Made by a program: the position numbers and the translations under genes. Of a stretch of DNA of 7,119 nt, positions 1 through 5,790 are shown in pieces (position 1 is the stretch's first letter; the number at the start of each line of letters is the position of its first letter). The DNA comes from Geoglobus sp. GTDB lineage: Archaea; Halobacteriota; Archaeoglobi; Archaeoglobales; Archaeoglobaceae. The stretch is from positions 1 through 7,119 of the forward strand of contig JALURI010000272.1 in the NCBI GenBank assembly GCA_027016965.1. Reading direction: 5' to 3'. The notes below the pieces were generated by a model. It had not been told where the DNA came from, did not search any database, and saw nothing but the letters and a program-made list of their open reading frames with translations.

Positions 1-1
1 A

Positions 2-919
2 CTCGGTGCAGAGGTCATCAAGATCGAACCACCATCAGGAGATCCGATGAGATACCGGAAAAATGTTTTTGCCGGAATCAATGCAGGTAAAAAGCTCATC
101 AACCTCGATCTGAAGAATGAGAACGACAGGGAAAAGCTTTATGGGATTGTGAGGGATGCTGATGTTGTTGTTGAAGGTTTCAGGCCGGGTGTGGCAAAAA
201 GACTCGGTGTTGATTATCCCACTTTGAAAAGAATAAATGAGAATTTGATTTACTGCTCAATCACAGGATTCGAACAGAATTCTGAAATTAAAAGACCAGT
301 GCATGACATAAACGTTCTTTCAATAGCAGGAATTTGCCAGATATCAGGACTTCACCACAGCAATCCATGTGACCCCAACGTTCAGCTTTCAGATTTCTCA
401 TCTTCCGTAATTGCTGCCATTGCAATACTTTCCGCATATATCAGAAGGTTGAAAACCGGAAAGGGTTCTTACATAGATGTGAGCATGTACGATTCTGCAA
501 TTTTTTCTGTTCCACTCCATATCCTCATGGCTGCAAACAGGGAAGGGCACATGCCTGATTTCTACCTGAATCCGGGGTACAGAATATACAGAGCCAGGGA
601 CTGCTATGTGTCTCTGGGGATTCTGGATGAGCCTGTATTCTGGGAAAAACTGTGCAAATTGCTTGATCTTGAAAGATACATCAAAATATCTTTTGAAGAG
701 AGGATTGAAATGGCTGAAGAGATCGAAAACGAAATTGCAAGAAGGATTTCCAAAATGAACAGGGAGCAGATAGAAACCCTTTTTAATGAAGAGATACCAT
801 ACGGAATCCTCTCTGATCTCCATGATGTGGTGGGGAATTCAAGACTGATCAGAGAGTGTGAGTTTGAAGGAGATAGAGTGAAGACCATCTCCTTTCCAGC
901 CAGTTTTGATCAGGGTTAA
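2..919 (+). CDS. CoA-transferase family III / alpha-methylacyl-CoA racemase-like protein, 5' partial
   Basis: This is a cytoplasmic enzyme of the CaiB/BaiF family, which moves CoA between carboxylic acids or epimerises 2-methylacyl-CoA thioesters. The reading frame is open to the window edge, and the first residues (LGAEVIKIEPPSGDP) are the family's N-terminal nucleotide-loop motif. The ATG at 47 is therefore internal, and roughly 30 residues lie upstream. In the window there are 305 residues. Three residues match the racemase catalytic set (H126, D156, E241 of mycobacterial MCR): His in VHDIN (302-304), Asp in QLSDFSSS (392-394) and Glu in DEPVF (629-631). The His-Asp spacing is exactly 30, as in MCR. 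The Asp is also the residue that forms the acyl anhydride in CoA-transferases. HDIN favours the racemase branch, but the substrate cannot be read from the sequence. The estimated full length of about 340 residues is slightly short for the family. The stop codon lies within the likely promoter of the next gene. Confidence 0.88.
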   Translation, partial: LGAEVIKIEPPSGDPMRYRKNVFAGINAGKKLINLDLKNENDREKLYGIVRDADVVVEGFRPGVAKRLGVDYPTLKRINENLIYCSITGFEQNSEIKRPVHDINVLSIAGICQISGLHHSNPCDPNVQLSDFSSSVIAAIAILSAYIRRLKTGKGSYIDVSMYDSAIFSVPLHILMAANREGHMPDFYLNPGYRIYRARDCYVSLGILDEPVFWEKLCKLLDLERYIKISFEERIEMAEEIENEIARRISKMNREQIETLFNEEIPYGILSDLHDVVGNSRLIRECEFEGDRVKTISFPASFDQG

Positions 920-926
920 ATTTATC
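914..926 (+). promoter_or_regulatory. Putative archaeal box A (TATA) for trm56
   Basis: The sequence GGTTAAATTTATC is centred about 29 nt before the GTG start at 950 and overlaps the TAA stop (917-919) of the CoA-transferase gene. No Shine-Dalgarno sequence lies between it and the start, so a leaderless or near-leaderless transcript is likely. The call rests on position and composition only. Confidence 0.45.
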
Positions 927-949
927 TTTTTTCTCAGCCCATAAATGGT

Positions 950-1456
950 GTGGACGTTTACGTTCTCAGACTGGGCCACAGAGCAGAAAGAGATAAAAGA
1001 ATCTCAACCCATGTTGCACTGACTGCAAGGGCATTTGGAGCGAAAGGGATATTTTTTGATGTTTTTGACAGAAACCTCTTTGAGAGTGTAGAGGATGTTG
1101 TCTCCAGATGGGGTGGTGATTTTTTCATAAAACACATCCACTCCTGGAGAAGTCTGGTAAAGAGTTTTGAAGGAAAAACGGTTCACCTGACAATGTACGG
1201 GATCCCACTGAATGAAAAAGTGGAAGAACTGAAAAAATGTGAGAGAATTCTCGTTGTAGTCGGTGCAGAAAAGGTTCCTTCTGAAATTTATGAGATTTCC
1301 GATTACAACATATCCATAGGCACTCAGCCTCACAGCGAGGTTGCAGCACTTGCAGTTTTTCTTGACAGAATTCTTGAAGGAGAAGTCTTCAGAAAAGAGT
1401 TTGAAAATGCCAGAACAAAGATAATTCCTTCGGAGAAGGAAAAAAAGATCTGCTGA
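950..1456 (+). CDS. trm56: tRNA (cytidine(56)-2'-O)-methyltransferase, aTrm56
   Basis: This archaeal SPOUT-superfamily enzyme uses S-adenosylmethionine to 2'-O-methylate C56 in the T loop of tRNAs. C56 pairs with G19 to hold the tRNA elbow. The 168 residues carry the family's hallmarks in order: RLGHR and [18 protein letters not shown] (about 7-31), [11 protein letters not shown] (46-56), VHLTMYG (78-84), VVGAEKVP (103-110), and the trefoil-knot SAM-binding segment [18 protein letters not shown] (122-139). It ends shortly after the knot, so it is a short family member without the charged C-terminal tail I recall in Pyrococcus homologues. The start is GTG at 950. It gives the expected N-terminus [11 protein letters not shown], and no in-frame ATG lies upstream. 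Only 30 nt separate it from the preceding gene, but a box A-like sequence suggests its own promoter. Confidence 0.95.
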   Translation: MDVYVLRLGHRAERDKRISTHVALTARAFGAKGIFFDVFDRNLFESVEDVVSRWGGDFFIKHIHSWRSLVKSFEGKTVHLTMYGIPLNEKVEELKKCERILVVVGAEKVPSEIYEISDYNISIGTQPHSEVAALAVFLDRILEGEVFRKEFENARTKIIPSEKEKKIC

Positions 1457-1498
1457 AATATTTCCACTGAATGATCACAATTACCATCCAGTTACGAT

Positions 1499-1511
1499 AA
1501 GTTTTTATTTT
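1499..1511 (+). promoter_or_regulatory. Putative archaeal box A for the seven-helix membrane protein gene
   Basis: The AT-rich element AAGTTTTTATTTT is centred about 29 nt before the ATG at 1534, in the 77-nt gap after trm56. The stretch before the ATG is A-rich (CAGAAAAAAAACA) and has no Shine-Dalgarno sequence, which again suggests leaderless initiation. The T-rich run could also help terminate trm56 transcription. Confidence 0.45.
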
Positions 1512-1533
1512 TCCATGTTCCAGAAAAAAAACA

Positions 1534-2211
1534 ATGGATGATACTTTGTATCTAATACAGGGTCTTTCGCTTTTACCTGTGTCTCTCATTCTCCTGAACC
1601 TCACTCTGTCCGAAAATTCAAAGGATTTTCTGAATGGAAAGGTTCAAACCGGATATGTGCTTTCTTTCCTGATATCCATTTCCCTTATCTTTACCTGGCT
1701 TGGAGGTTTCATTTACTTCATAACTCTCGATAAAACGGGCAAGTTGTTTATGGAAATCTCCTCATCTGTTTTCTGGGCGATAATGATGTTTTCCGGACTT
1801 TACGTAACAAAGATTTTACTTATAGATTATCAAGTCAAACCTATATTAAATGAAAAATTCTTCAGCATATCTTTTTACTTTACAGTAATCTGGCTGATCA
1901 CACTCCACCTCCCAGCAATATCATACATGCTCCTGGCATTACTCTCAACGATAGCATCCATAGCCGGAATCTACCTGAATTTTATACTGGGCAAGTATTA
2001 CAAATTCAAGGAGTTCTTCATCATACCACTTGATCTCCACAACTTTTACATCTCATTTGCCCTTGCCTCTGTATCTCTGAGCCTGCTTTTCTTGGCAAGG
2101 ATATACAGTCACAAATCCTACCTGTTTTTTGCCATAATAATATATTTAATAATAATCTACGGAATCGGATCGCTGTTCAGGGAACTTAGAACTCTGATTG
2201 CAAAGATTTGA
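1534..2211 (+). CDS. Unrecognised polytopic membrane protein, about seven TM helices
   Basis: I do not recognise the family. The 225-residue protein is strongly hydrophobic, with likely transmembrane segments near residues 5-25, 41-64, 75-98, 110-126, 129-152, 170-190 and 195-216. These are joined by short loops and flanked by charged patches (ENSKDFLNGK at 27-36, GKYYKFKE at 153-160, and a basic tail RELRTLIAKI). No signal peptide cleavage site, soluble domain, cysteine pair or obvious catalytic motif is visible. Asp98, Glu74 and His125/His169 lie in or near helices and could be functional, but nothing identifies a role. The ATG at 1534 is preceded at the right distance by a box A-like element. 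The gene lies between trm56 and cobQ, with 34 nt to the latter, and a cobalamin-related role is not supported by the sequence. Confidence 0.75.
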   Translation: MDDTLYLIQGLSLLPVSLILLNLTLSENSKDFLNGKVQTGYVLSFLISISLIFTWLGGFIYFITLDKTGKLFMEISSSVFWAIMMFSGLYVTKILLIDYQVKPILNEKFFSISFYFTVIWLITLHLPAISYMLLALLSTIASIAGIYLNFILGKYYKFKEFFIIPLDLHNFYISFALASVSLSLLFLARIYSHKSYLFFAIIIYLIIIYGIGSLFRELRTLIAKI

Positions 2212-2224
2212 AAATAATTTAAAT
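2212..2224 (+). promoter_or_regulatory. Putative archaeal box A for cobQ
   Basis: The sequence AAATAATTTAAAT starts immediately after the preceding TGA stop (2209-2211) and is centred about 27 nt before the cobQ ATG. No cobalamin riboswitch can fit in the 34-nt gap, and no Shine-Dalgarno sequence is seen. Confidence 0.5.
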
Positions 2225-2245
2225 CCATACTGAGTTGATGTTGCA

Positions 2246-3649
2246 ATGCCATCAGTAATGATTTCAGGCACAACAAGCAGTGCCGGAAAATCCGTTATCG
2301 TAGCTGCTCTCTGCAAGATCCTTTCAAAAATGGGATACAGCGTCAGTCCATTCAAAGCCCAGAACATGAGTCTCAATTCATACATAACTAATGACGGGCA
2401 TGAGATTGCCTATGCTCAGGCTTTTCAGGCATTTTCAGCCGGAAAAGAGCCGGATGTCAGAATGAATCCCATTTTGCTGAAGCCGAAGGGAAATCTGAAA
2501 TCCCAGCTTATCGTGATGGGCAAGGCAAAGAAAGATGTTAATGCTCTGAAATATTATAGAGAAGTTCCCAAACTTCTCAAAACAGTAGCAGAGACTTACA
2601 GAAGTCTCGAAAGGGAAAATGATATACTCATAATCGAAGGTGCAGGTGGGATGGCAGAGATAAACCTTTACGACAGAGACATTGCCAATACAGGAATTGC
2701 AAGAATTGCCAAACCCGACATTTATCTGGTTTCAGATATAGAACGTGGAGGGAGTTTTGCCTCCTTATTTGGTACATATTCACTCCTCCCAGAAGATATA
2801 AAGCCTCTTGTCAAAGGATTTGTGTTTAACAGATTCAGGGGATATGAAGAGCTTCTTCTTCCGGGAATTGAGGAGCTTGAAAGATTGACCAGGGTCAGAA
2901 CCGTAGGGATCATCCCTTATCTTGATATCGCTCTTCCATCTGAGGATTCCCTGAACCTGGAGGACTGGAGAAAAAACGATAACGCAGATGTTGCTGTTAT
3001 AAGGCTGCCAAGAGTTTCCAATTTTACAGATTTTGAGCCTTTGAGAGATATTGTCAATTTTGTATCTCTGAAGGAGAACATAGATGATCACAGAATTGTC
3101 ATAATCCCCGGAACAAAGGAGACCCTTCAGGATCTGAAAGAATTAAAAAAATGGGAAATGGATAGAAAGATAAAGAAATTTGCAAGAGACAATCCTGTTA
3201 TCGGGATATGTGGTGGTTTTCAGATGCTTGGTACAGAGATATCCAGCGCTCTTGAAAACACCAGGGCAAAAGGAATGGGCCTTATTGATGCCTTCACTGA
3301 ATTCACAGCCTACGACAAGATAACAAAACAGGTAAGAAAAAAGGTGACACGGAGAGTGTCGGTAATTGATGGCATTGTTGGAGAGGCTGTGATAGGATAT
3401 GAGATACACATGGGAAGGACAAGAGCAAATAGACCTGTTTTCCAGGATGATGGTGGTGCAAGTGAGAATGGACTTGTCTGGGGGACATACATGCATGGCC
3501 TCTTCTTCAATGAAAATGTCAGAAGAGAGCTTTACAAGTACATAGGAAGAAAATACAGGATTATGGACGATCCGATTGAAGAACTTTCCAGAATTATTCC
3601 ACAAAAAGTTGACATAGATCACATTATCTCAAGCGTTATGAACGAATGA
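2246..3649 (+). CDS. cobQ: Cobyric acid synthase CobQ
   Basis: This cytoplasmic enzyme of cobalamin biosynthesis amidates the b, d, e and g carboxylates of adenosylcobyrinic acid a,c-diamide, using ATP and glutamine, to give cobyric acid. At 467 residues it is slightly shorter than typical bacterial CobQ (about 480-500). The N-terminal dethiobiotin-synthetase-like ATPase domain has the P-loop-type SGTTSSAGKS (7-16), FKAQNMSLNSYIT (36-48), EGAGGMAEINLYDRDIANTG (131-150) and SDIERGGSFASLFGT (163-177). The C-terminal class I glutamine amidotransferase-like domain has IIPGTKETLQDL (286-297), the nucleophile Cys322 in GICGGFQMLG, GYEIHMGRT (384-392) and His417 in GTYMHGLFFN. All expected motifs are present and the frame is intact. 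No other cobalamin gene is visible in the window, so the gene is separated from the rest of its pathway here. Confidence 0.97.
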   Translation: MPSVMISGTTSSAGKSVIVAALCKILSKMGYSVSPFKAQNMSLNSYITNDGHEIAYAQAFQAFSAGKEPDVRMNPILLKPKGNLKSQLIVMGKAKKDVNALKYYREVPKLLKTVAETYRSLERENDILIIEGAGGMAEINLYDRDIANTGIARIAKPDIYLVSDIERGGSFASLFGTYSLLPEDIKPLVKGFVFNRFRGYEELLLPGIEELERLTRVRTVGIIPYLDIALPSEDSLNLEDWRKNDNADVAVIRLPRVSNFTDFEPLRDIVNFVSLKENIDDHRIVIIPGTKETLQDLKELKKWEMDRKIKKFARDNPVIGICGGFQMLGTEISSALENTRAKGMGLIDAFTEFTAYDKITKQVRKKVTRRVSVIDGIVGEAVIGYEIHMGRTRANRPVFQDDGGASENGLVWGTYMHGLFFNENVRRELYKYIGRKYRIMDDPIEELSRIIPQKVDIDHIISSVMNE

Positions 3650-3665
3650 TCAATGCCGATTGGGG

Positions 3666-3675
3666 AAAAGCTTAA
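3666..3675 (+). promoter_or_regulatory. Putative box A for the transglutaminase-like gene
   Basis: AAAAGCTTAA lies in the short gap after cobQ. It is centred about 24 nt before the ATG at 3694 and 30 nt before the ATG at 3700, but only 12 nt before the GTG at 3682. If it is the promoter, the GTG would be too close to the transcription start to be translated. Confidence 0.4.
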
Positions 3676-3693
3676 CTCCCTGTGAGCAGTACA

Positions 3694-4377
3694 ATGACCA
3701 TGGGTTTTATTGGATTTATTGGGACACTGATAAAATACACTGTTTTTTTCTCTGTACTTGCCATCATTGCTCTCACATTCTATTACTACTTCAGCGGACT
3801 TGGATATCTTCCCTACGGCTATTATCAGACAGCGAAAAAAATGTATGGAGACATCGGAACCCACGATATCAATAATCTCACCTACGTCCTCAATCGAACA
3901 TATCTCCCACCTTATAAGGAGGATATTTTCGACAGCACCGAATCTTCAGCCTATCTTGAATGGTACTTAGAAGGGCATGGATTCAAAACTTACATAGCAA
4001 GATCAGATGCAATCAGCCATCTCTGGATTATTGTTGAGCTTGATAATGGTGAAAAGGTCGCAATTGAGCCCACCGCTCTGACGAGAAACAGGTACAATCC
4101 TCCCGGTATAGTTGATGCTCCTGATGGAAAATACAGAAATTATTCCATCACATGGAAGGAATACACAAACAAAAATCCCGGAAAACCCTACGAGGAGTTT
4201 CTCAGACAATACAATTACTACTACACTCCTCCGAAACTTTTTGACAACCCGGGACAGATTGTTGGAATCGCATCAACTCTGAAATATCCAGGATGGGCAA
4301 AGATGGATATAACCGAATTTGACTGGTGGAATTCAGAGCCCTTTAACTCTACCTATCCATTTTCTGAGTGGAACTGA
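3694..4377 (+). CDS. Membrane-anchored transglutaminase-fold-like protein lacking the catalytic Cys
   Basis: The predicted protein has one N-terminal transmembrane segment (about residues 9-32) followed by an extracytoplasmic domain of about 190 residues. The core FDSTESSAYLEWYLEGHGF (about 79-97), then SHLWIIVEL (108-116) and VAIEPT (122-127), follows the Cys-His-Asp/Glu layout of archaeal transglutaminase-like proteins, where the first motif usually reads DCSE..AYLEW. Here the Cys position is Ser81 (AGC, 3934-3936), one base from TGC. His109 and Glu125 remain. The Tyr-, Trp- and Pro-rich C-terminal half (YYYTPPK, EFDWWNSEPF) has no motif I know. Protease or crosslinking activity is therefore doubtful, and a binding role is possible. 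The start is uncertain: GTG 3682, ATG 3694 and ATG 3700 are all in frame. I chose 3694 because of box A spacing (227 residues). The 3' end overlaps the convergent hydrogenase protease gene by 29 bp. Confidence 0.7.
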   Translation: MTMGFIGFIGTLIKYTVFFSVLAIIALTFYYYFSGLGYLPYGYYQTAKKMYGDIGTHDINNLTYVLNRTYLPPYKEDIFDSTESSAYLEWYLEGHGFKTYIARSDAISHLWIIVELDNGEKVAIEPTALTRNRYNPPGIVDAPDGKYRNYSITWKEYTNKNPGKPYEEFLRQYNYYYTPPKLFDNPGQIVGIASTLKYPGWAKMDITEFDWWNSEPFNSTYPFSEWN

Positions 4378-4822
4378 GTGAAATCTCCTTCTTTATAAGA
4401 TCTATTGCATCCTCAAGGTATTTCCTGCATCCATCACTCAATTCAAGACCCGGTTCAATCCTCTCAGGTTTAACACCTACTATAACAACCTCTTCAGGCA
4501 ATTCATAAACACCTCTCGCCATAATTATGAGATCTTTGAAGTGCATGTCATGAATGCTCAGCATCACATCCGACGGGAAATCATCACTGTTTGGGTTGAA
4601 TCTGAAGGTTACAACACCTTCTTTTTCATTGATGTCAATTGCATCGACAACAATAACTTTATCCTCTCCATCCATCGCCTCAAGAAGCATGATGGGGTTT
4701 GTCATGGCATCAACAATTTTGATGTCCGAAAATTCTTCCATTTCCTGCATTTTTCTGATGACATGTATCCCAAACCCATCATCCCCAAGAAGGTAATTTC
4801 CGACCCCTATCACAGCAACCAT
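4349..4822 (-). CDS. Hydrogenase maturation protease (peptidase M52, HyaD/HybD/HycI family)
   Basis: Members of this family clip the C-terminal tail of the [NiFe]-hydrogenase large subunit after nickel insertion, the last step of active-site assembly. At 157 residues it has the normal length. It opens with GVGNYLLGDDGFG (6-18). The three nickel-sensing ligands of HybD (Glu16, Asp62, His93) correspond to Asp15, Asp60 (IVVDA) and His91 (SIHDMH), almost at the same positions. VIVGVKPERIEPGLELS (113-129) is the conserved G-x-x-P region. Glu to Asp at the first ligand is common in the family. The ATG at 4822 is backed by a strong ribosome binding site, unlike most genes here. It is probably the last gene of an operon with the RAM and ACT-DUF5612 genes. 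No hydrogenase subunit is in the window, so the target hydrogenase (for example an F420-reducing type) cannot be assigned. Confidence 0.92.
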   Translation of the reverse strand: MVAVIGVGNYLLGDDGFGIHVIRKMQEMEEFSDIKIVDAMTNPIMLLEAMDGEDKVIVVDAIDINEKEGVVTFRFNPNSDDFPSDVMLSIHDMHFKDLIIMARGVYELPEEVVIVGVKPERIEPGLELSDGCRKYLEDAIDLIKKEISLSSTQKMDR

Positions 4823-4830
4823 GGGGCAAT

Positions 4831-4835
4831 CCTCC
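4831..4835 (-). promoter_or_regulatory. Ribosome binding site of the hydrogenase protease gene
   Basis: On the minus strand GGAGG lies 8 nt before the ATG at 4822. It is the only strong Shine-Dalgarno sequence I find before a start codon in the window. It fits an internal operon gene translated from a longer mRNA and confirms the start choice. Confidence 0.7.
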
Positions 4836-4862
4836 AGAATTTTTCTTCATCTTTCTTTACTG

Positions 4863-5522
4863 TTAGAGTCTTCTTCCTCTGACCTTCTCAACATCAAATC
4901 TTGCCTTATCTGATACATGCATAACCGCAAGTGTACCAGCCATCACAGGGTCGCTGACCACCAGATCACTGACTTTTGGCACTGAACCAAACATGTTCAG
5001 ACTCACAACAGGAATTCCAGCCTTTCTCAACTTTTTAACCTCTTCAGCAACCTTACCTCCCATAAGTCCACCTGCCAGAATGAGGATTTCAGCTCTGTGA
5101 AGCCTTGAAACTGCCCTCACAGCATCTGAAAGTTCTTCTTCTCCAACAAGAGGCATTGTATCAACACTTATCCTCTCGCCTCTTAGATTATGTCTATCGG
5201 CTTCAGTTATTGCACCCAGAGCTACCTGTGAAACCTGGGCACCCCCTCCAAAAATAAGGACTCTCTTTCCAAAAACCCTCTCAAAGGGTTTTTCCTCACT
5301 TATTTCAAGAACGAAAGTGAATCTTCTGATTTCATTCAGAATCCTGTCGAAATCCCCTCCATCCACTTCAAGATATATCAGTGCCCTGCCTTTATTCTCA
5401 CCATGCTCTATTATGAAGCTCTGAGCGTAGGTTATATTTCCTCCATGCTCCGCTATTTTTGAAGTTATATCTCTCAGAACTCCAACCCTGTTCTCAGCTA
5501 TAATCTGGAGACCCCTTATCAT
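4863..5522 (-). CDS. ACT domain protein with C-terminal DUF5612-type domain
   Basis: This is a probable cytoplasmic amino-acid-responsive regulator or enzyme of unknown activity, conserved in archaea. The 219 residues split into two parts. The N-terminal ACT domain (about 1-75; IIAENRVGVLRDITSKIAEH, GGNITYAQSFI) has the usual glycine-turn ligand loop. The second part (about 84-219) starts with a glycine-rich strand-turn, RVLIFGGGAQVSQVALGAI, and continues with DTMPLVGEEELSDAVRAV, ILILAGGLMGGKVAEEV and GIPVVSLNMFGSVPKVSDLV. These alternating beta and alpha segments look Rossmann-like. I match this part to the archaeal DUF5612 family by memory. There is no DNA-binding domain and no known catalytic domain. 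It starts 2 nt after the stop of the stand-alone RAM gene, with only a distant AGGTG (5536-5540) upstream, so translational coupling is likely. The two proteins may work on the same amino-acid signal. Confidence 0.8.
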   Translation of the reverse strand: MIRGLQIIAENRVGVLRDITSKIAEHGGNITYAQSFIIEHGENKGRALIYLEVDGGDFDRILNEIRRFTFVLEISEEKPFERVFGKRVLIFGGGAQVSQVALGAITEADRHNLRGERISVDTMPLVGEEELSDAVRAVSRLHRAEILILAGGLMGGKVAEEVKKLRKAGIPVVSLNMFGSVPKVSDLVVSDPVMAGTLAVMHVSDKARFDVEKVRGRRL

Positions 5523-5524
5523 TT

Positions 5525-5758
5525 TCAGAATTTTGCACCTGTAAGTGTTTTTGTCTCAATCACTCCATCAATCGATCTTATCTTTTTCACAACCACATCA
5601 CTGAGCTCCTCAAAATCCCTCACAGAAATTTTGGCTATCAGATCGTATTCTCCAAAAAGCGGATGAAGTTCTTCCACTTCCCGAAGTTTGAGCAGTTTTT
5701 CGTAAACACTTCTCTCTCTTCTCGGCATTACCTTTATCAAAACAAATCCCAGAGCCAT
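5525..5758 (-). CDS. Stand-alone Lrp/AsnC ligand-binding (RAM) domain protein
   Basis: This small protein of 77 residues consists only of the C-terminal effector-binding and oligomerisation domain of Lrp/AsnC regulators (RAM fold, ACT-like beta-alpha-beta-beta-alpha-beta). GFVLIKVMPRRERSVYEKLL forms the first strand and helix. ELHPLFGEYDLIAKISVRDF carries the characteristic G-x-x-D-hydrophobic turn. The end, IDGVIETKTLTG, is the last strand. The helix-turn-helix half of Lrp is absent, and nothing upstream encodes one. Such proteins ('small Lrp' or SraA-like) are known in archaea and can bind amino acids or modulate partners. The start is ATG at 5758. A TTG directly before it (5759-5761) would add only one residue. 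It is the first gene of the putative three-gene operon, and its box A overlaps the end of the PrsW gene. Confidence 0.88.
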   Translation of the reverse strand: MALGFVLIKVMPRRERSVYEKLLKLREVEELHPLFGEYDLIAKISVRDFEELSDVVVKKIRSIDGVIETKTLTGAKF

Positions 5759-5775
5759 CAACCCTAATTCAAACA

Positions 5776-5790
5776 GAAAATATTAAAACT
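5776..5790 (-). promoter_or_regulatory. Putative box A for the RAM / ACT-DUF5612 / M52 operon
   Basis: On the minus strand AGTTTTAATATTTTC is centred about 24 nt before the RAM gene's ATG and overlaps the TAA stop (5783-5785) of the PrsW gene. It could start a transcript separate from prsW, although readthrough from prsW is also possible. Confidence 0.45.

Noticed and set aside
47..49. ATG as the start of the CoA-transferase gene
   Set aside because: The frame is open upstream and encodes the conserved LGAEVIKIEPPSGDP motif, so the true start lies before the window.
398..823. Long minus-strand open frame (141 codons) opposite the CoA-transferase gene
   Set aside because: It is antisense to a well-supported gene with conserved catalytic motifs, and its translation resembles no family and is rich in residues expected from a shadow frame.
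1467..1478. Short repeat GAATGATCA shared with 3643-3651
   Set aside because: Nine bases, two copies, one of them at the end of a coding region. This is expected by chance and no further copies or structure were seen.
1457..1533. Possible small RNA or tRNA in the 77-nt gap after trm56
   Set aside because: No cloverleaf, C/D box pair or stable hairpin is evident by eye. The AT-rich element fits a promoter for the next gene.
2212..2245. Cobalamin riboswitch upstream of cobQ
   Set aside because: The gap of 34 nt is far too short for the element, which is also rare in archaea. Only a box A-like sequence is present.
3143..3622. Minus-strand open frame of 159 codons opposite the end of cobQ
   Set aside because: It is antisense to the conserved amidotransferase domain of CobQ. 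Its Cys/His/Ser-rich composition is typical of a shadow frame, and it has no promoter or RBS.
3916..3924. Strong Shine-Dalgarno-like sequence (AAGGAGGAT) on the + strand
   Set aside because: It lies inside the transglutaminase-like coding frame, and no start codon in any frame follows at a usable distance. It is explained by the codons for Y-K-E-D.
4541..4882. Plus-strand open frame of 113 codons
   Set aside because: It overlaps the hydrogenase protease gene, which has clear family motifs and a strong RBS. The translation has no recognisable domain.
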